A stretch of DNA of 64,000 nt from Crambe crambe. Its lineage: Eukaryota; Porifera; Demospongiae; Poecilosclerida; Crambeidae. The stretch spans positions 3,286,001-3,350,000 of the forward strand of contig OZ004582.1 in assembly GCA_963924555.1 (NCBI GenBank), read 5' to 3'. Made by a program: the position numbers and the translations under genes. Numbering within the stretch: position 1 is the stretch's first letter; every line of letters starts with the position of its first letter. A model generated the notes under the pieces. It was not told where the DNA came from, searched no databases, and saw nothing but the letters and a program-made list of their open reading frames with translations. Below, in pieces: positions 42,760 to 54,648 of this stretch.

Positions 42760-44710
42760 CAGTGACATCCCTGCCATATCCAGAGCAGGGACCAGTATGA
42801 GGCATGGATATAGAGTCTGTGATGTCAAAGTCACTGTGTTTGGCCTTTCAAGACAAGTCTGGAAGGCTCTGGAGGGTGCCAAACTGGCAGGGTTGAAGAT
42901 GAACAAGTCATCCTGACACTTCCTGCATTTAAATAAAAGATATACATTGTACTTAATGATATTCATGATTTCACATATCCGAATTTTTGGCATATACGAA
43001 CAGGGGTCGGTCCCGATGGGTTCGGATATTGACTGGTACAGTACAACCAAGATGTAGCAGTGCATAAATATCAGGAAAGAAATCCTTATCACATTGCTGG
43101 ATGGCAGTTGCCAGAGTAGCCTTCCATCTCAACAACAAATCATCATTATAAAAAGAAATTAAATCTTCAAAGCAAACATCATTAACATTATACTTTACGA
43201 ATGTCACCAACCTCATCTATTACATCTTTGACTTTAGAGTAGGCATACACAATGTCACTAGCTCTGTACTGAAGCTTAATACTGACAGGTTTAATTCATT
43301 GTTACCACAAAGGATGTAATGAATGAAAAAGATTGAAACATTTAAAATAAACCATTAGCACCAATTATTGCTCTCCATATGTTGAATCTCGTTCAATCCA
43401 TCGAGTACGACACAGGTCTTTAACTTTAACTATGCTACTTGTCTTATCGATAACTTTCTCAAGAAAATTTTGCCGTTTAGAACTATTATTTAAAAAAAAG
43501 CTGATTCAGTCACTGTGGCATATTCTTAATTGCTACAATCATGCTTGAATAATACATAAATTAAGGATATGTGAATTAGCTTTAGGGTTGACCGCCATAA
43601 GACGCCCTTGTACACCAGATTTACCGGACATGTTGGAAGCACCATCGTACCCAATCACCAATATCCAAACCATAACTAATTAACACATCTTAGAGCTTAT
43701 TTGCTAATATTTTTCCTTTCTACTGTAACAAGTTTGCCCATCCACACAAATCTGAGTACAATAGACACTTGTTCTTCATTCCCAACATCAACCACCTCAT
43801 CACATAGAATAGAATACCATTTTGCTGCCTTTATATCTTTAAGTATTTTATCTCTAAGGTGTTCACCAATGCATTCAATAATCTCATTTTGAGTAGTCTT
43901 GCTGGCATTCCTAGCAGCTGACTCAAGATGATCACCCAAGATTCTATTTCCAGATTTTACAGCAAAATCCACTAGAGCAAGAAAATTTCCCGTTATTCCC
44001 AGCATCAGCTGTGCTGTCACCTCTGAGAGATATGCACTGCCTACCACAAAACGAAACAGCTTCAGCTAATGATCTTATAATGTACCTATTCCTTAATACT
44101 TCCTCTTTATTAGTTTGCCGAATGCGATCTTCAATGGAAGAACCAGGCTTATTCATATTAGTTTTAAGAGCATCTACTTGAGTCATAGCAAGCTGATGAT
44201 ATTTTTTTGAGTTATGAGAAGCAAATCTTGTAGACTTCTTAGTCCAATGATCAAATTTTTTACATACCAACTGACCTAGGCTTTTAACATTTGCAAACAG
44301 TACATATTGAAGCCCATCTATAAATCTGCTAGGAAATTTAAAACTAGAGTAAAGGATTAATTAAAAGGAAATATTTTTTCTTTAGAGGTAAATTGCGAAC
44401 TACTGATTGCAGCATTGACCGCAATAATAAGCCAATATCATCACATATATCAATATTACAGGGTTGCAAGGCACCTGCATGAGACAACGATTCCTATACC
44501 ACACAGAATCATATATTATTATGCTCAATCTACATGGTGGAGAATCATCACTATCAAGAGGATCATCAATAATATCATACTCAACATAATGCGCATCACA
44601 CTGAGAAGATGGAAGATCAGTGGGAGAGACAAGGGCAGTGACATGGTCACTATGGAGATTGGCAGGTGGAGAAGATAAATCCAGAGAAGATGAATCCAAA
44701 TCAATCATAG
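42760..44710 (-). pseudogene. hAT-type transposase (DUF4371-like), minus strand
   Basis: An acidic N-terminal exon (44708-44400, MIDLDSSSLDLSSPPANLHS) is followed by CKKFDHWTKKSTRFASHNSK and KYHQLAMTQVDAL (44270-44150), then RNRYIIRSLAEAVSFCGRQC. Then come GNFLALVDFAVKSGNRILGD, HLESAARNASKTTQNEIIE and AAKWYSILCDEVVDVGNEEQ (44010-43760), with the catalytic-region Asp in LCDE. A C-terminal remnant is IQQCDKDFFPDIYALLHLG (about 43100-43040). This order is that of ZMYM/hAT transposases with a DUF4371 domain. A frameshift lies at about 44045-43990 and the C-terminal ERxFS region is lost. TIRs were not found. Confidence 0.65.
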
Positions 44711-44809
44711 ATGTAGCAACTGAGCTGGGGCTCAGGGCTTGGTCTGTGGTTTTCTGACATTTGTAACAGTGGCTAACATTCGAAACGTTAAAACGTTGGT
44801 GGTTAGATA

Positions 44810-47800
44810 ATCTAAATGCCTCAATCTGAGCTGAGCTACGACTTACTTATTAGTCAAGCAGATATGTGTAACTATCGTGCTTTTCGTTGGAAGTATGAAA
44901 CTTGGTAACATGCTAGAGCATACCATAAGAAAATTTTGTGGCTATAGGGACATTTGAGATTTCGTCCAAAAGAGCTTCATAATATAATTAAAGTGCATGA
45001 ATGATTAAAAAAATTAGTCGTTGCAATATCCTCCACAGTTACAAAGAGCAGTGCATTGAAGCGCAGCGCCCCCTGCATTCTTTCTTGCACCCACAGCGAA
45101 TCAGCTCTCTGCATGCTTGTGTAGCTTCTGGCAGAGTTGTCCAAAATGCTTCCCATCCCTGATCTTGGTCCTTCTTTTTCCACCCCCAGTCTCCTGGAGA
45201 GGGAAGTTCTGGGGCTGCAATCATCAATTGGGCCCAGCAGTGACCAGCCTGGTAGGCTGCCCTTTTGATGTGCTGAATAAGTGCAGCTTGTGTAGGTGGT
45301 AGTCGATCAATTGTTCTCCCTTTCTTTGTGAAGAGTTCTTTTCTGGCCTCATTCACACACTCAAGACTGCTTGTGCGGTCATATAGCAGGACTACAAACC
45401 GTTCCAGAAGAGGTAGCCATGCACTGTACACTTGGTGTACCAGCTAATGCACAAAATGCAGGAGTGACCAATTTCCAGGTGTTCCATGAAGATCTTTTGC
45501 TCTTTCCACCAAAAAAAGACACCGTGTCACATCCCGTCAGTGCATGAAAGAAAGGCAAGGCAATACACCTTTGAGGACCCAGAGCATTAGCTAGCTTGTG
45601 AATTGGAAGGAACCTAAAATGTTTCCCTGCTCCAAATGCAACCCAGAGTTCAGTTATTCCCAATCGCTGGGCTGATGTGATGTACAACAACATCTGTGTC
45701 CACTGTGCGAATTGACACTTTGTTGTATTGTTGCCTCACGGCGTCCTCCAGATGAAGTAGCATACGGGTGTCGGCTTCTTCATGTGTACATGGTGCCAAA
45801 CCTGCAACATTCTCACAATTGTTGCAAAGAACTTCAGTTAGGCATGTGGTAATGATTTGTTTGTTGGTATCAATGCCTGAAACTTGTGTTGACAGAAAGG
45901 AAAATAACTCGGTTTTGTTTTCATCGATTCGCAGAAATTCCCGCCAATTTTGTGGAACCACACTGGATGCTTCCACTCGTCTTCTGATACCGTTCCCCCT
46001 CTTGCTGCGTGTATCTGCTTTCAAACATTCAGGCTTGTAGACATCCCAAACAAGATCTAGTCTGGACACATGCTGGAGTTGTGACTGGATATACGGCAAA
46101 AACACTTTGTTGGCGTAGTCCTGGAATGTTTTTGAATTCACTGGTTTCAGCATGTTAACAATAGCAGCACCGTCAAGGATGAGGACTTCCACTGTAGGAC
46201 TAAGCAAAGATACTGGAACAAGCTCTTCCAGGCAGTGCAGCAACTCTGATTTGTCCCCATCTCGTATGATACCATTCTTTGACAATACTGGTGGACATAC
46301 CTGGTTTTCATGACAGAAGAAATCATCCAGATCTCCATTCCGTGTTGAGATGCAATGTATAGCCTAGAAAAAAGAGAACAATCATTCTTCAGGGATGAAA
46401 GTTGCAGTTGCTTGCTTGACTTCCGCTGAACTGGAGGTCGGCTAAAGAGATGAAGATTGTTTCTTTTGATAGGGTCAGCAATTGCCTTGGTCTGCTTCAC
46501 TAATCTTTCTTCAACATAGGCTTCATATTGGTCAATGCCAAGTTGTTCAATCTCTTTAATTGCATCACTCACAGCTACATGTACAATGTTTCGGCTGTCC
46601 AGCACCAGAAGATCTTCACTATCTTCAAGGAATGGATTTCCCATTTCTTCAAAAACTTCAGTTAGCGATTGAACATCTCGTGCAAATGCTGACTGTATGT
46701 GCTGCTTTTGTTCATGGTGACAGGTTTCTGTGTTGTGTTTCTTCTCAGCAGAGGTCTGGAATTCTCCTATTAAACGAGCCATTTCAGAGCCTGAGACCAT
46801 CCATCGATGAAAAGCTGCAGAGTTTTCTGTCAACCCAATAGCTCCGCCATCACCTTTCACCACGGCATTATTTTGCTCATGAGCCTGATCTATAGCAATA
46901 GCTGAAAATGAGCGCTTGGACTTCTTGACTACAAACTTCCCCTTGACAAATTCTGCATAGACACAATTGGGGTCCACCTGGCATAATGAGTATGGTCCAG
47001 GGCAAAAAACCATGGAATGATCTTTGCAAGAGCTTGAACATAAAGTTCGAAATTTCCCTCACGTAGTGATCTCACAAAAATCAGTACATACAATTCCAAC
47101 TGTAAAATAATGGACCAAAAGTGAAACTGGGGACATTTTTTGGCCTTTTCACTGCACCATTCTTCGAGTGTTACGTCTTGAGTTTCATTTTCTAGTGTCT
47201 CGACATAGGCCTTCTTTAGAAGCAAGTACAGGCTACTAACAGTAATTTGATGAGCCCGTCATGTACGTGTCACATGTGAAGCTTTCAAAAATGAGTCAGC
47301 TGTTCCACTAGAAGCTATCCCAGCTTGGGTAAGTGCTCCAGTCCAGCCACTGTCTTCCAAGAGATTCCCAAGCAGCCTAAGAGCCCCCATCTCAAAATGT
47401 AATCCACCAAACATCACGACATAGTGATCCTCTCCATGGGTAGACGACCAACTCCATTGTATTTGTTTTGCAATTGCATACAATGGTTGATCACAGGCTA
47501 TGATAGGCACTTGACCAGGATTAACAACATCAACGGCTGCTTTAACAACATCCATTGCATGGCGAATCATTGCCACAGATTTGGAGTCTTCACGATAAAG
47601 AGGTAGTAGAGATGAGATTGCCAGCTCACTACTATTTTGAGGTAATGTTGAAGCTTGAGAGTTAGCATGGTATGCAGCCCAGGAGATCATTTCATTCCCT
47701 TGTAGTGTTTCACCACCGCCAATAGTTTGCCTCAAATGCTCCAGCCACCTGTAAGAAAAGGTTTCATGAGCAATATTTCTAACCATAATGTGCTCAACTC

Positions 47801-49880
47801 ACATGTGTTCTTTTGAAAGTGCTTGTGAGATGAGCTGGAGGTCACCACTACTTGGTCTTTGCTTGGGTGGTGGATCACACTTGACAAGTGTAGCTGGAGG
47901 AACATTGGTATAGGCCTCTGGCAAACTCGCCAACTTTTGGTTGCTGCCATCAGCATCGCTGATTGGAGTAAGAGCTGGTTGAGGTGTTCCGGAACAGTCG
48001 CTGTCTGGATGTTGGAATATAGAAATTCCAGTTCCATGAAGAGATCCCTGTGCCCCTTCTGAGCTGAAGAGGGCACACTACTCCTTGGGAGTTGTACAAA
48101 TGACAAATCCTGTTACCCAGCATAGTAGAGATGGCAAGTACACGGTCATATGGAATGCTCAATCCAAGCTCAAACATGTAATGCACCAACTCACGTTTTC
48201 GAGTTTTGGAGTGGATGAGTGTTCCCAAAAGGATAGGTAGAGGTGTCTCTCTTTCTCGGCTATGCTTGTGTACTTGCACTTGAGTTTTCTCGACGACGTA
48301 TTGTGGTATTGTACATCAATACCTGTGAAATCGTCAGAACAGGCTGTGGTATAGCCATGAGAGATGATGGCACTGATTCCTCCTGGCACTTGCTATCAAA
48401 AGATCCATCAAATTTCTGCAGCATGTCTCTTCTTACAATTCTTGCAGCCCTTGCAAGAATAACAGCATCGTTATCAGCATCATACTTACACGCCTTGCTC
48501 AGTGCAGAGCCAATATGTTCATTTCCAATGAGAACTAAATTTCTTCCTTGCTTGTGAGCTTCCATGTCTGGAAAGAAACTCAAAATTCTATCCTTGAGCT
48601 TAGTTGAATGAATACGGCCTGCAGCACCAGTCCCCAGCTGCTTCAGTCTAGTGGTGTAGGGACTGATCAAGTCAGTGAGTTTGAAGATTGGGGCCAACTC
48701 AGTGTCTTTGCGACAATCTTCAATCAATTCAGCGAATGCTATACCATGGTTCAGTGCATCAGCATTGGTGTCCTCTGATGTTGTAGTTTCTCTGGCTCGA
48801 TTATACAACGAAACAAGACAAGGTAAATGATACAAAGCATCTTGTGCGATTAAATCTCCAGCGCTCAACTTGGCAAGCAGCTGCTTGTCTTGCAATTTCA
48901 CAGCACATTGCCTGACTCGGACATCCATTCCGAATGTTGATGCCTTGCACAAGGACTTACCTGTGGTAGCCGGCTTGCCACAAAGAAGCATGTCTCACTG
49001 GAAGAACTTGGCTCTCCGGAGCTCAGCCTGGTGAATTTCATAGGGGTTTCTGTCTGCTCTTCCGCTGGTCTTTTTCTGTTCCCAGCACGAAGTAGTTGAG
49101 TTTTGTTATACCGAAGCCTGCAACAATCATGCCACTTGCTTTTTGCCTGCGCAGGGTAATTTCAATGCCATCACCTTCGTCAAATCGCGCTAAGTTCATT
49201 TTTCTGGGCAAGCAACCAATCTTATCAAACCCTTCCAACAGACCAGCCATTGTCATGTAGCCTGCCCCCTGAGAGTCACGTTTAGAGTCTGCAGGACAGC
49301 GAAGCACTTCCGATGTATGCTCCTGGCACAGAGCACACTTGCTCCAGTCAGTAGTGAGGTACAGCTGTGATGACTGAAGCTGTTCTGGGCCAACTACCTT
49401 GTGTTGCTTATCCATTGTTCCTATCATAAACACAGGGCTAGAATAGAGAATTATTTTTTAACAATGCTTACCTTGAGCTATGGTGTGGATCTTTCTCCTT
49501 CAGAGAGCTAGGCTATGTGGCAGGGGTCAGCTGGCAGGGTCAGCTGAATCAGGTGACAGGATAAAGACATTAACACCTACATGATGTTAATTAGCTACAG
49601 CTTTTCATGTAGCCAGGCAAGTGTATTTTTTAGTGAAAACTTCAAACCATGTCCCCAAAACAACATTAGGGTAAGTATAACAAACTGTAAGCAGATCTTT
49701 AACAATTGAGTACGGCTCGTGTCATGTGATGTATCAGCAATGTCCCTATAGCCAAAAATACTCCTAATGGCAGTACCAAACTACATACCAAGTTTCATGC
49801 TTCTATCATCAAAAGCACGATTTGGCCATAATACTTAGGTAGTTAAATCTTGAGATAAAGTCACCTTGGCTGGATAAAAA
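44810..49880. mobile_element. Unnamed DNA transposon with imperfect inverted ends, about 5 kb
   Basis: Bases 44870-44960 and 49737-49825 are imperfect inverted copies. Shared blocks are AAATGTCCCTATAGCC / GCAATGTCCCTATAGCC, CCAAGTTTCATACTTC / CCAAGTTTCATGCTTC and AAAAGCACGAT. Weaker similarity continues outward to about 44810 and 49880. One long minus-strand gene fills the space. The exact termini and target duplication are not determined. Confidence 0.6.
45039..49433 (-). pseudogene. Large transposon protein of the HEEADTR family
   Basis: From 49433 downward, motifs appear in order. CALCQEHTSEVLRCPAD comes first, then LQDKQLLAKLSAGDLIAQDA and LYHLPCLVSLYNRA (48900-48800). VVCPLQLRRGTGIS follows (about 48090), where a stretch is deleted. 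WAAYHANSQAST, SLLPLYREDSKSVAMIRHAM, NPGQVPIIACDQPLYAIAKQ, GGLHFEMGALRLLGNLLED and SGTADSFLKASHVTRT lie at 47690-47260. Next come WFFALDHTHYARW, AIDQAHEQNNAVVKGDGGAI, then GLTENSAAFHRWMVSG (46900-46790), and VLILDGAAIVNML. THEEADTRMLLHLEDAV, RTVDTDVV and LPFFHALTGCDTVSFFGGK (about 45800-45490) end the series. This is a very common cnidarian/sponge repeat family that I recall without a superfamily name. It has an in-frame stop after SHVTRT (47259), one clear deletion and several frame changes. Some joins may be introns. Confidence 0.65.
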
Positions 49881-49883
49881 AGG

Positions 49884-50121
49884 AGTCTAACTTACTTTGA
49901 TGTGTCATCTCAGACAATTCCTACAGACTTTCATCTTTTAACAATGAACTGAACAAATGAAATTCTCACCAAAAAAATGATAATAATGTTTTGTACATGT
50001 GAGTGTGCGTTAACTAAGAGTTAGTGAGCTAGTCCTGGCTACGCGAGACTACTGCTGATCAGGCAGAGACCATGGATCATAAAGGCTAGCTGCCCTTCAG
50101 TCCTTCTTCAGTCCTTATAGT
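49884..50121. other. No gene recognised
   Basis: Short spacer between the unnamed transposon and a hAT-like terminus, with no family motifs. Confidence 0.4.
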
Positions 50122-50182
50122 CGACCCTAAAAAAAGGGGGGTTCAGACGAACTTAGTCGAACCTTCTCTGGATCCGCCCCTG
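50122..50182 (-). mobile_element. Right terminus of a hAT-like element
   Basis: GGGGGGTTCAGACGAAC through TCTGGATCCGCCCCTG matches the right ends at 34618 and 24879. No matching left end was found nearby. Confidence 0.5.
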
Positions 50183-50188
50183 CTGGCA

Positions 50189-50870
50189 TGCATGAAGTAG
50201 TGCATCTTGTGTGGGTGGTATTCTGTCAATCGATCCGCTCTTTCGACTTCTCTCGCTTGATTGACGGACTGGTTCTATCACAGTTAGCCTATCAATTAAG
50301 TGAAGACATTCTACACTCAGAAAGGCATGACTGGCAAGGTGTACGAATGTGTCTGTGACAGCTTCATAGATCTGCCAAGCTTCTTCTTTCCCTTTCCTTT
50401 AAAGGCTGAAGCAGTATCACAACACTGGTAGACTTCGGGATCTTGGCTCTCCTAGGGTGGAACAGACGGTGTTTATGGAGTAGAAGCAGTAGTTCTTCCC
50501 CATCCCAAAGACAACCCATGCAGATGTCTGCTTGAGGTTGAATTGCAGTAAGGTCATAGAATGCGCCAATAAGGATTGTTACCACATCAGTGTCTACTGT
50601 GCACTGGTATCATGGTTGCAATCTAGCATTGGACAGACTTCCCCGATGTGATATACACTAACTTGCTTGGGCGTATCCAGGAACCTTCACTGTAAGAAAG
50701 GTAAACAAAATCCTTCCAGTTACCAGGGAGCTTAGTTGAGCCAGACATGCACTTTTCTTCACACACCCTTCCCCCTCTTATTCTTGGTGGACTCCTTTAA
50801 ACTGTATGTATCCCACATAATATCGAATTGTGTAGTATTCCCTAGCTGCTTCATTAAGTAAGGCATGAAC
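50189..50870 (-). pseudogene. Fragment of a second HEEADTR-family gene
   Basis: The minus strand reads VTILIGAFYDLTAIQPQADI (about 50585-50525) and neighbouring short blocks. DNA around 50205-50260 resembles 45280-45340 of the larger gene. Only the C-terminal third is present, with frameshifts. Confidence 0.5.
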
Positions 50871-50879
50871 ACCTATCCA

Positions 50880-51082
50880 GCCTACTAGAGCCTACTACAA
50901 TGTGCAGAAAACAGGTGAATCACTGGATTCTTCTTCTCTATTATTATTATTATTATTCTTAGACAACCATATCTCTCAAACCACTCTAGCTACAGCTATG
51001 ATTTCTGCATAAATCCACTCCAAATTCTATCTTTTCTACTCGTTGATCCTCGAAAGAGTCGATGAAAAAGGAGACACTACAC
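50880..51082 (-). repeat. Inverted copy of the 32.1-kb dispersed repeat, left half
   Basis: Blocks such as GACAACCATATCTCTCAAAC, AAATCCACTCCAAATTCTA and CGTTGATCCTCGAAAGAGTC correspond inversely to 32145-32415. The repeat breaks off at GGAGACACTA and resumes at 53853 with CTATGGAGCACAGCACTCAA. Confidence 0.75.
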
Positions 51083-51277
51083 AGTGGCAGATTTAGAGGG
51101 GTTTCTGTGGTTTCCATTGAAACCCCCTTTGCTCTGCGCTAGCGTGCGCGATAGATGGCCAGTCTATAGTACAGTGGATTGTAGGTTGCTTGACACTAGT
51201 ACTTCAGCCAGCAAGGTCATATGGACCAATCAGATTCATGCTGACATCATTGCCTGCAAATCTGATTGGTCCATGTT

Positions 51278-51362
51278 TCCTCAGTACAGATTCTCATCCT
51301 ACACATAGTCAGTACTTAGCTCTGTACAGTTGGCTCACTTCACCATGCCAGTGCCTCCAGTG
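51278..51362 (+). repeat. Leader of the mini-exon gene, copy D
   Basis: Nearly identical (inverted) to 30771-30838: CCTCAGTACAG, CAGTACTTAGCTCTGTACAG and CTCACTTCACCATGCCAGTG then CCTCCAG. Immediately after, the frame meets TGA, so the first exon is broken. Confidence 0.7.
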
Positions 51363-52199
51363 TGAACTTTCATAGGCTTTAAATCTGAAGGACAGTCCTT
51401 AATTTTTAGACTTTGTCCTTCGTCCTTCAATGGCTAGCTACTGCCATATTGTTTGTCCTTAAAGTTGTCTAGATATGAGAACTCAAAACTGTAAGCTTGA
51501 AGTTGTAGTTACAGCACATTATAATTATTATGGCCAATATGCAATTCAGGCTCTGCTTGGCATGTGCAAGGTCAGCTGCTCTATTTATAGCCGTGATGTC
51601 AGTGTTGTGTATGCACTGCCAGAGCTGGAGCAAGCTCATTCATTTGTACTGGTACGGCCATGCATCTGGGGGAAGCCCTCCAGTAAAAAATTTAATTGAT
51701 TCGATTTCTATCTGGTATGATCTAGGCAATGCCACGTACCAACTTATAAGTTATTCAAATTGCATACACACATGCTGAATGGTGGTACAGCCATGGCCAT
51801 ACCGTGCCTCTGGCCATGACTACTTGCAAATTGACATGTATAAAATTATAACACACAATTTATTCCATTAATATGGGTGTGGTTGGGCGTGGTTATGTCA
51901 ATTAGGGGCGTGATGATTGAATTATTAGTTTGTGTCCTTAAAGCATTTTTAGAAAAGTTGGAGCCTACGAACTTTGATTTCAGGCTCCCATTTTCTCTAG
52001 CGATTCAGTTACTTAATGCTATAATGTGAAATGTATAAGTTAAATTTCTTGAGTAGTTACTTTTAGACAGATATTTAAGTAAAAATACTTTAGGAGTTTG
52101 CCATGCACACAGGTCATTAGCTATACATTGCTGTTGTTGTAAAATTTGATATTGAACTAATTTTCTTTAATTGTTGATCATCAGCACTACGTACCCCCC

Positions 52200-52400
52200 C
52201 CCCCCCCCCCCCAAACAGGGACCGGTAATACTGTATTACATACTCAAATTAATGTAACATTCTTACTTAAATCTCTGCAATCCAGTGCCATTGCCATATC
52301 CCGCTCCCCCTCCCACCAAGTATCCCAACTGGTAATACTGATACAAATCCAGTGCCACCACCTGCCCCCCCCCCCCCCCCCCCCCCCTCCCAACTTGTAC
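52200..52400 (+). pseudogene. Mini-exon remnants, copy D
   Basis: After AATCCAG, 52286 onward reads (G)TGCCATTGCCATATCCCG = VPLPYP, then PAPPPTK. After a second ATCCAG, 52353 onward reads VPPP before a poly-C run. GTAATACTG donor-like sites follow ACCG (52224) and AACTG (52331). The layout matches the mini-exon genes at 9.7-10.5 and 29.7-30.8 kb, but homopolymers have destroyed the frame. Confidence 0.5.
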
Positions 52401-52735
52401 TATAACTGCATGCAAGAGAGTGAACTTAGTGAAGTAATCCCTTACCATCACCAAGTACAAGATACTATTCTACTTCACTCCCATGAGGGCAAAGGGAGAA
52501 TAGTATCTCGTACTTGGTGATGGGTAAGGGATTACTTCACTAGTTCACTCTCTTGCATGCAGTTATAGTACATATTCCAGCTAGATTTTGGGGCCATAGC
52601 TACTGCTTTGATGTTGCAGTGCAGCTAGATTTTTGGGGCATAATGAAGCTGCAGTTGTAGCTATGTGCTAAATTTGGGGCCATCCCTACTTCACATTTTT
52701 ATTACTAAGAAATTTTTTGCATTCATAGCTAAAAG
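52397..52735. mobile_element. Foldback MITE, copy D
   Basis: Inverted arms 52397-52477 and 52494-52568 (ATAACTGCATGCAAGAGAGT and its complement) are followed by CATCCCTACTTCAC and GAAATTTTTTGCATTCA, the same outer terminus as at 2.8, 8.68 and 28.9 kb. The left outer terminus is not found. Confidence 0.65.
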
Positions 52736-52904
52736 TCATGGTAGAAACTGTTAATATATGTCACAGCTGCAGCGGGAAAAACGATTACAGAGAGTAAGGT
52801 TGTAAGGTTTTTAGCATTAATAATCTATCATTTGATGCTGTCAGCTTTCTAATGATATTCTTGCTAACATGTTTATTAAAGCGACCACATTTCATTTAGA
52901 AGAA

Positions 52905-53520
52905 GACATCAAACAGATATTGCTGTGACTCAGACTGCCCTATGTGGAGGTGCTCAAAACTCTGTTCACACACACCATTGCTTGTGCTTTTCAAGATGGC
53001 AACCTTCAGCAGTTTATATCACATATTACAGATCAGCCTAATCTTTATTCTCTGTCTAAAAAGCCTAGTAAGCACAAAGCATCTACAAAAGTACGATTGT
53101 GCCAGTACAGAACACACCTTTATTACCTTCTTGTCAGCTGCAAACAGGTGTAGCTGTTGCTAGTATTCCATCAGTACAGATTTCCTTACCACAGTCTATA
53201 TCAACCCACAGTACTCTTCCATCACTTTCTCAGGCCTTGGCTGGTGCTCATTCAAATGTCATTGATCCCAACATTTATTTTGGATCCTTAGAGTTTCAGG
53301 AAATATTTCTCGTTGTCAAGGATGTGCTGGAAAAGTGAGAGGTACTGATGGTAAACCTTTGCCTCCACCAGATGACATTGTCTTACAACACAAGGAGCAG
53401 GTGATGTTTCAAAATCCAAGGACTGGTATTTTCCAACTCTCCCATGATCTATGCAATGTCTACTACCATGCCCACTTAGCCTGCATTACAAAGAAGTTTC
53501 CATTGTTTTGACCTAGTGCA
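52905..53520 (+). pseudogene. Transposon-associated protein fragment, unrecognised family
   Basis: The plus strand reads VEVLKTLFTHTIACAFQDGN and LCQYRTHLYYLL (52940-53130). It continues in other frames with DPNIYFGSLEFQEIFLV and GKPLPPPDDIVLQHKEQVMF followed by NVYYHAHLACI (53345-53500). The PPPxDxVxxHxExxxF plus NxYYHxxxxCI pattern recalls a repeated cnidarian/sponge protein. Frame changes make it a pseudogene. Confidence 0.4.
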
Positions 53521-54059
53521 CATATTCGTATTGGTTTGGACACTCTAAGAAAGCTTTCTGGAGAACATAGACATATATTAAAAAGGAATTTGGTATCAAG
53601 TTTGTTTCTCCCTCACGAACACAATACTTCAGCTTTGTTTTTTTTTTTCTATGGTCTTGAATCTAAAAAATTATTATACATAATAACCAGAGTCCAGTCC
53701 AGAATCCAATCCAGAGTCCAATCCAGGAAATAGTACTTCCCTCCAGAAATGGCTAGTATAAACAAAAGTGGATGTGGTCAGACAAAAAATTTTCCGCACA
53801 CAAGCGCGCGGAATAGCTGAAACTGCCTTTTAATTTTTCTAGATCCGCCAGCTATGGAGCACAGCACTCAACTAATTCAATTAGGAAACAATCTTTGCTT
53901 TGAATCCAGCATTTTCACTAGGTGAATCCATCAACAAGCATTGGCTATCTCTGTTTTTTCCACCCAATCTTCAGCAGTTGGGACATGTCTAGTGTATATA
54001 GTGTGGTGTATTTGTTCACACTATATGATTGACAGGCCAAATGTCACTCTTGCATGTGA

Positions 54060-54266
54060 AGAAATGCCATGTATGGGAAAAAAGAATTTGTCTTACTTTG
54101 TATCACTGATAATGTAAGCCTTATAATGAGTGAGCTAAGTGAAAATGGGATCGACTCAGTTGCTTATGGTGAGATGGACATTAAAGCAAGGAGTGAGAGC
54201 TCTGAAAAGTGGAAAAATGGAGAAGTGAAAGTAATGGTCGCAACAAGTGCATTTGGTATGCACTGT
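54060..54266 (+). pseudogene. RecQ-like helicase C-lobe fragment
   Basis: The frame reads FVLLCITDNVSLIMSELSEN, then ARSESSEKWKNGEVKVMVAT and SAFGM followed by HC. The RxxxxxxWxxGxxxVMVATxAFGM motif is that of the second RecA-like lobe of RecQ-type helicases. The frame stops within four codons. Similar helicase exons accompany several sponge and cnidarian transposons; the rest of the protein is absent. Confidence 0.55.
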
Positions 54267-54648
54267 TAAAACTCGGTAGTAGATATAACACTAAAAGTGT
54301 CAAAACTATAATACCACGACAGTGTACATTCACATGAGGTGCTATGATTACATCACATAGTGTAGATACTGCACCAAGTTTTATGCCAATCTGTAAAATT
54401 TCATTCTAAAATAAAGCAAATTTCAAAGTAAGTAGTTTAATGACACCACAGGAAAAATGAGATGACCTGGCATGTAATAATTGATGGCTACATTTGTTGA
54501 ATGGAATAAAATCATGTCTCTTTAACCATCCAGGAGTGTAAATAACAACCACACCACTCTTCACTACAACTCCATTGATTTCAATCCACTTCGGCCTGGA
54601 AATAAAATGGAGAATTAACTCAGTGAACGTGACTACTCACAGTGAATA

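Larger units (their letters stand above)
51083..53852. mobile_element. Composite hAT-like insertion, about 2.8 kb
   Basis: The left end CAGTGGCAGATTTAGAGG starts just after GACACTA(CA). The right end TCTAGATCCGCC stops before AGCTATGGAGC. The flanking dispersed repeat is otherwise continuous, so this block is an insertion. The right 95 bp (GTGGATGTGGT, AAAATTTT, GCGCGCGGA) match the family at 24105 and 34009. The terminal CCTG is missing. It carries copy D of the mini-exon repeat and a broken gene. Confidence 0.55.
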
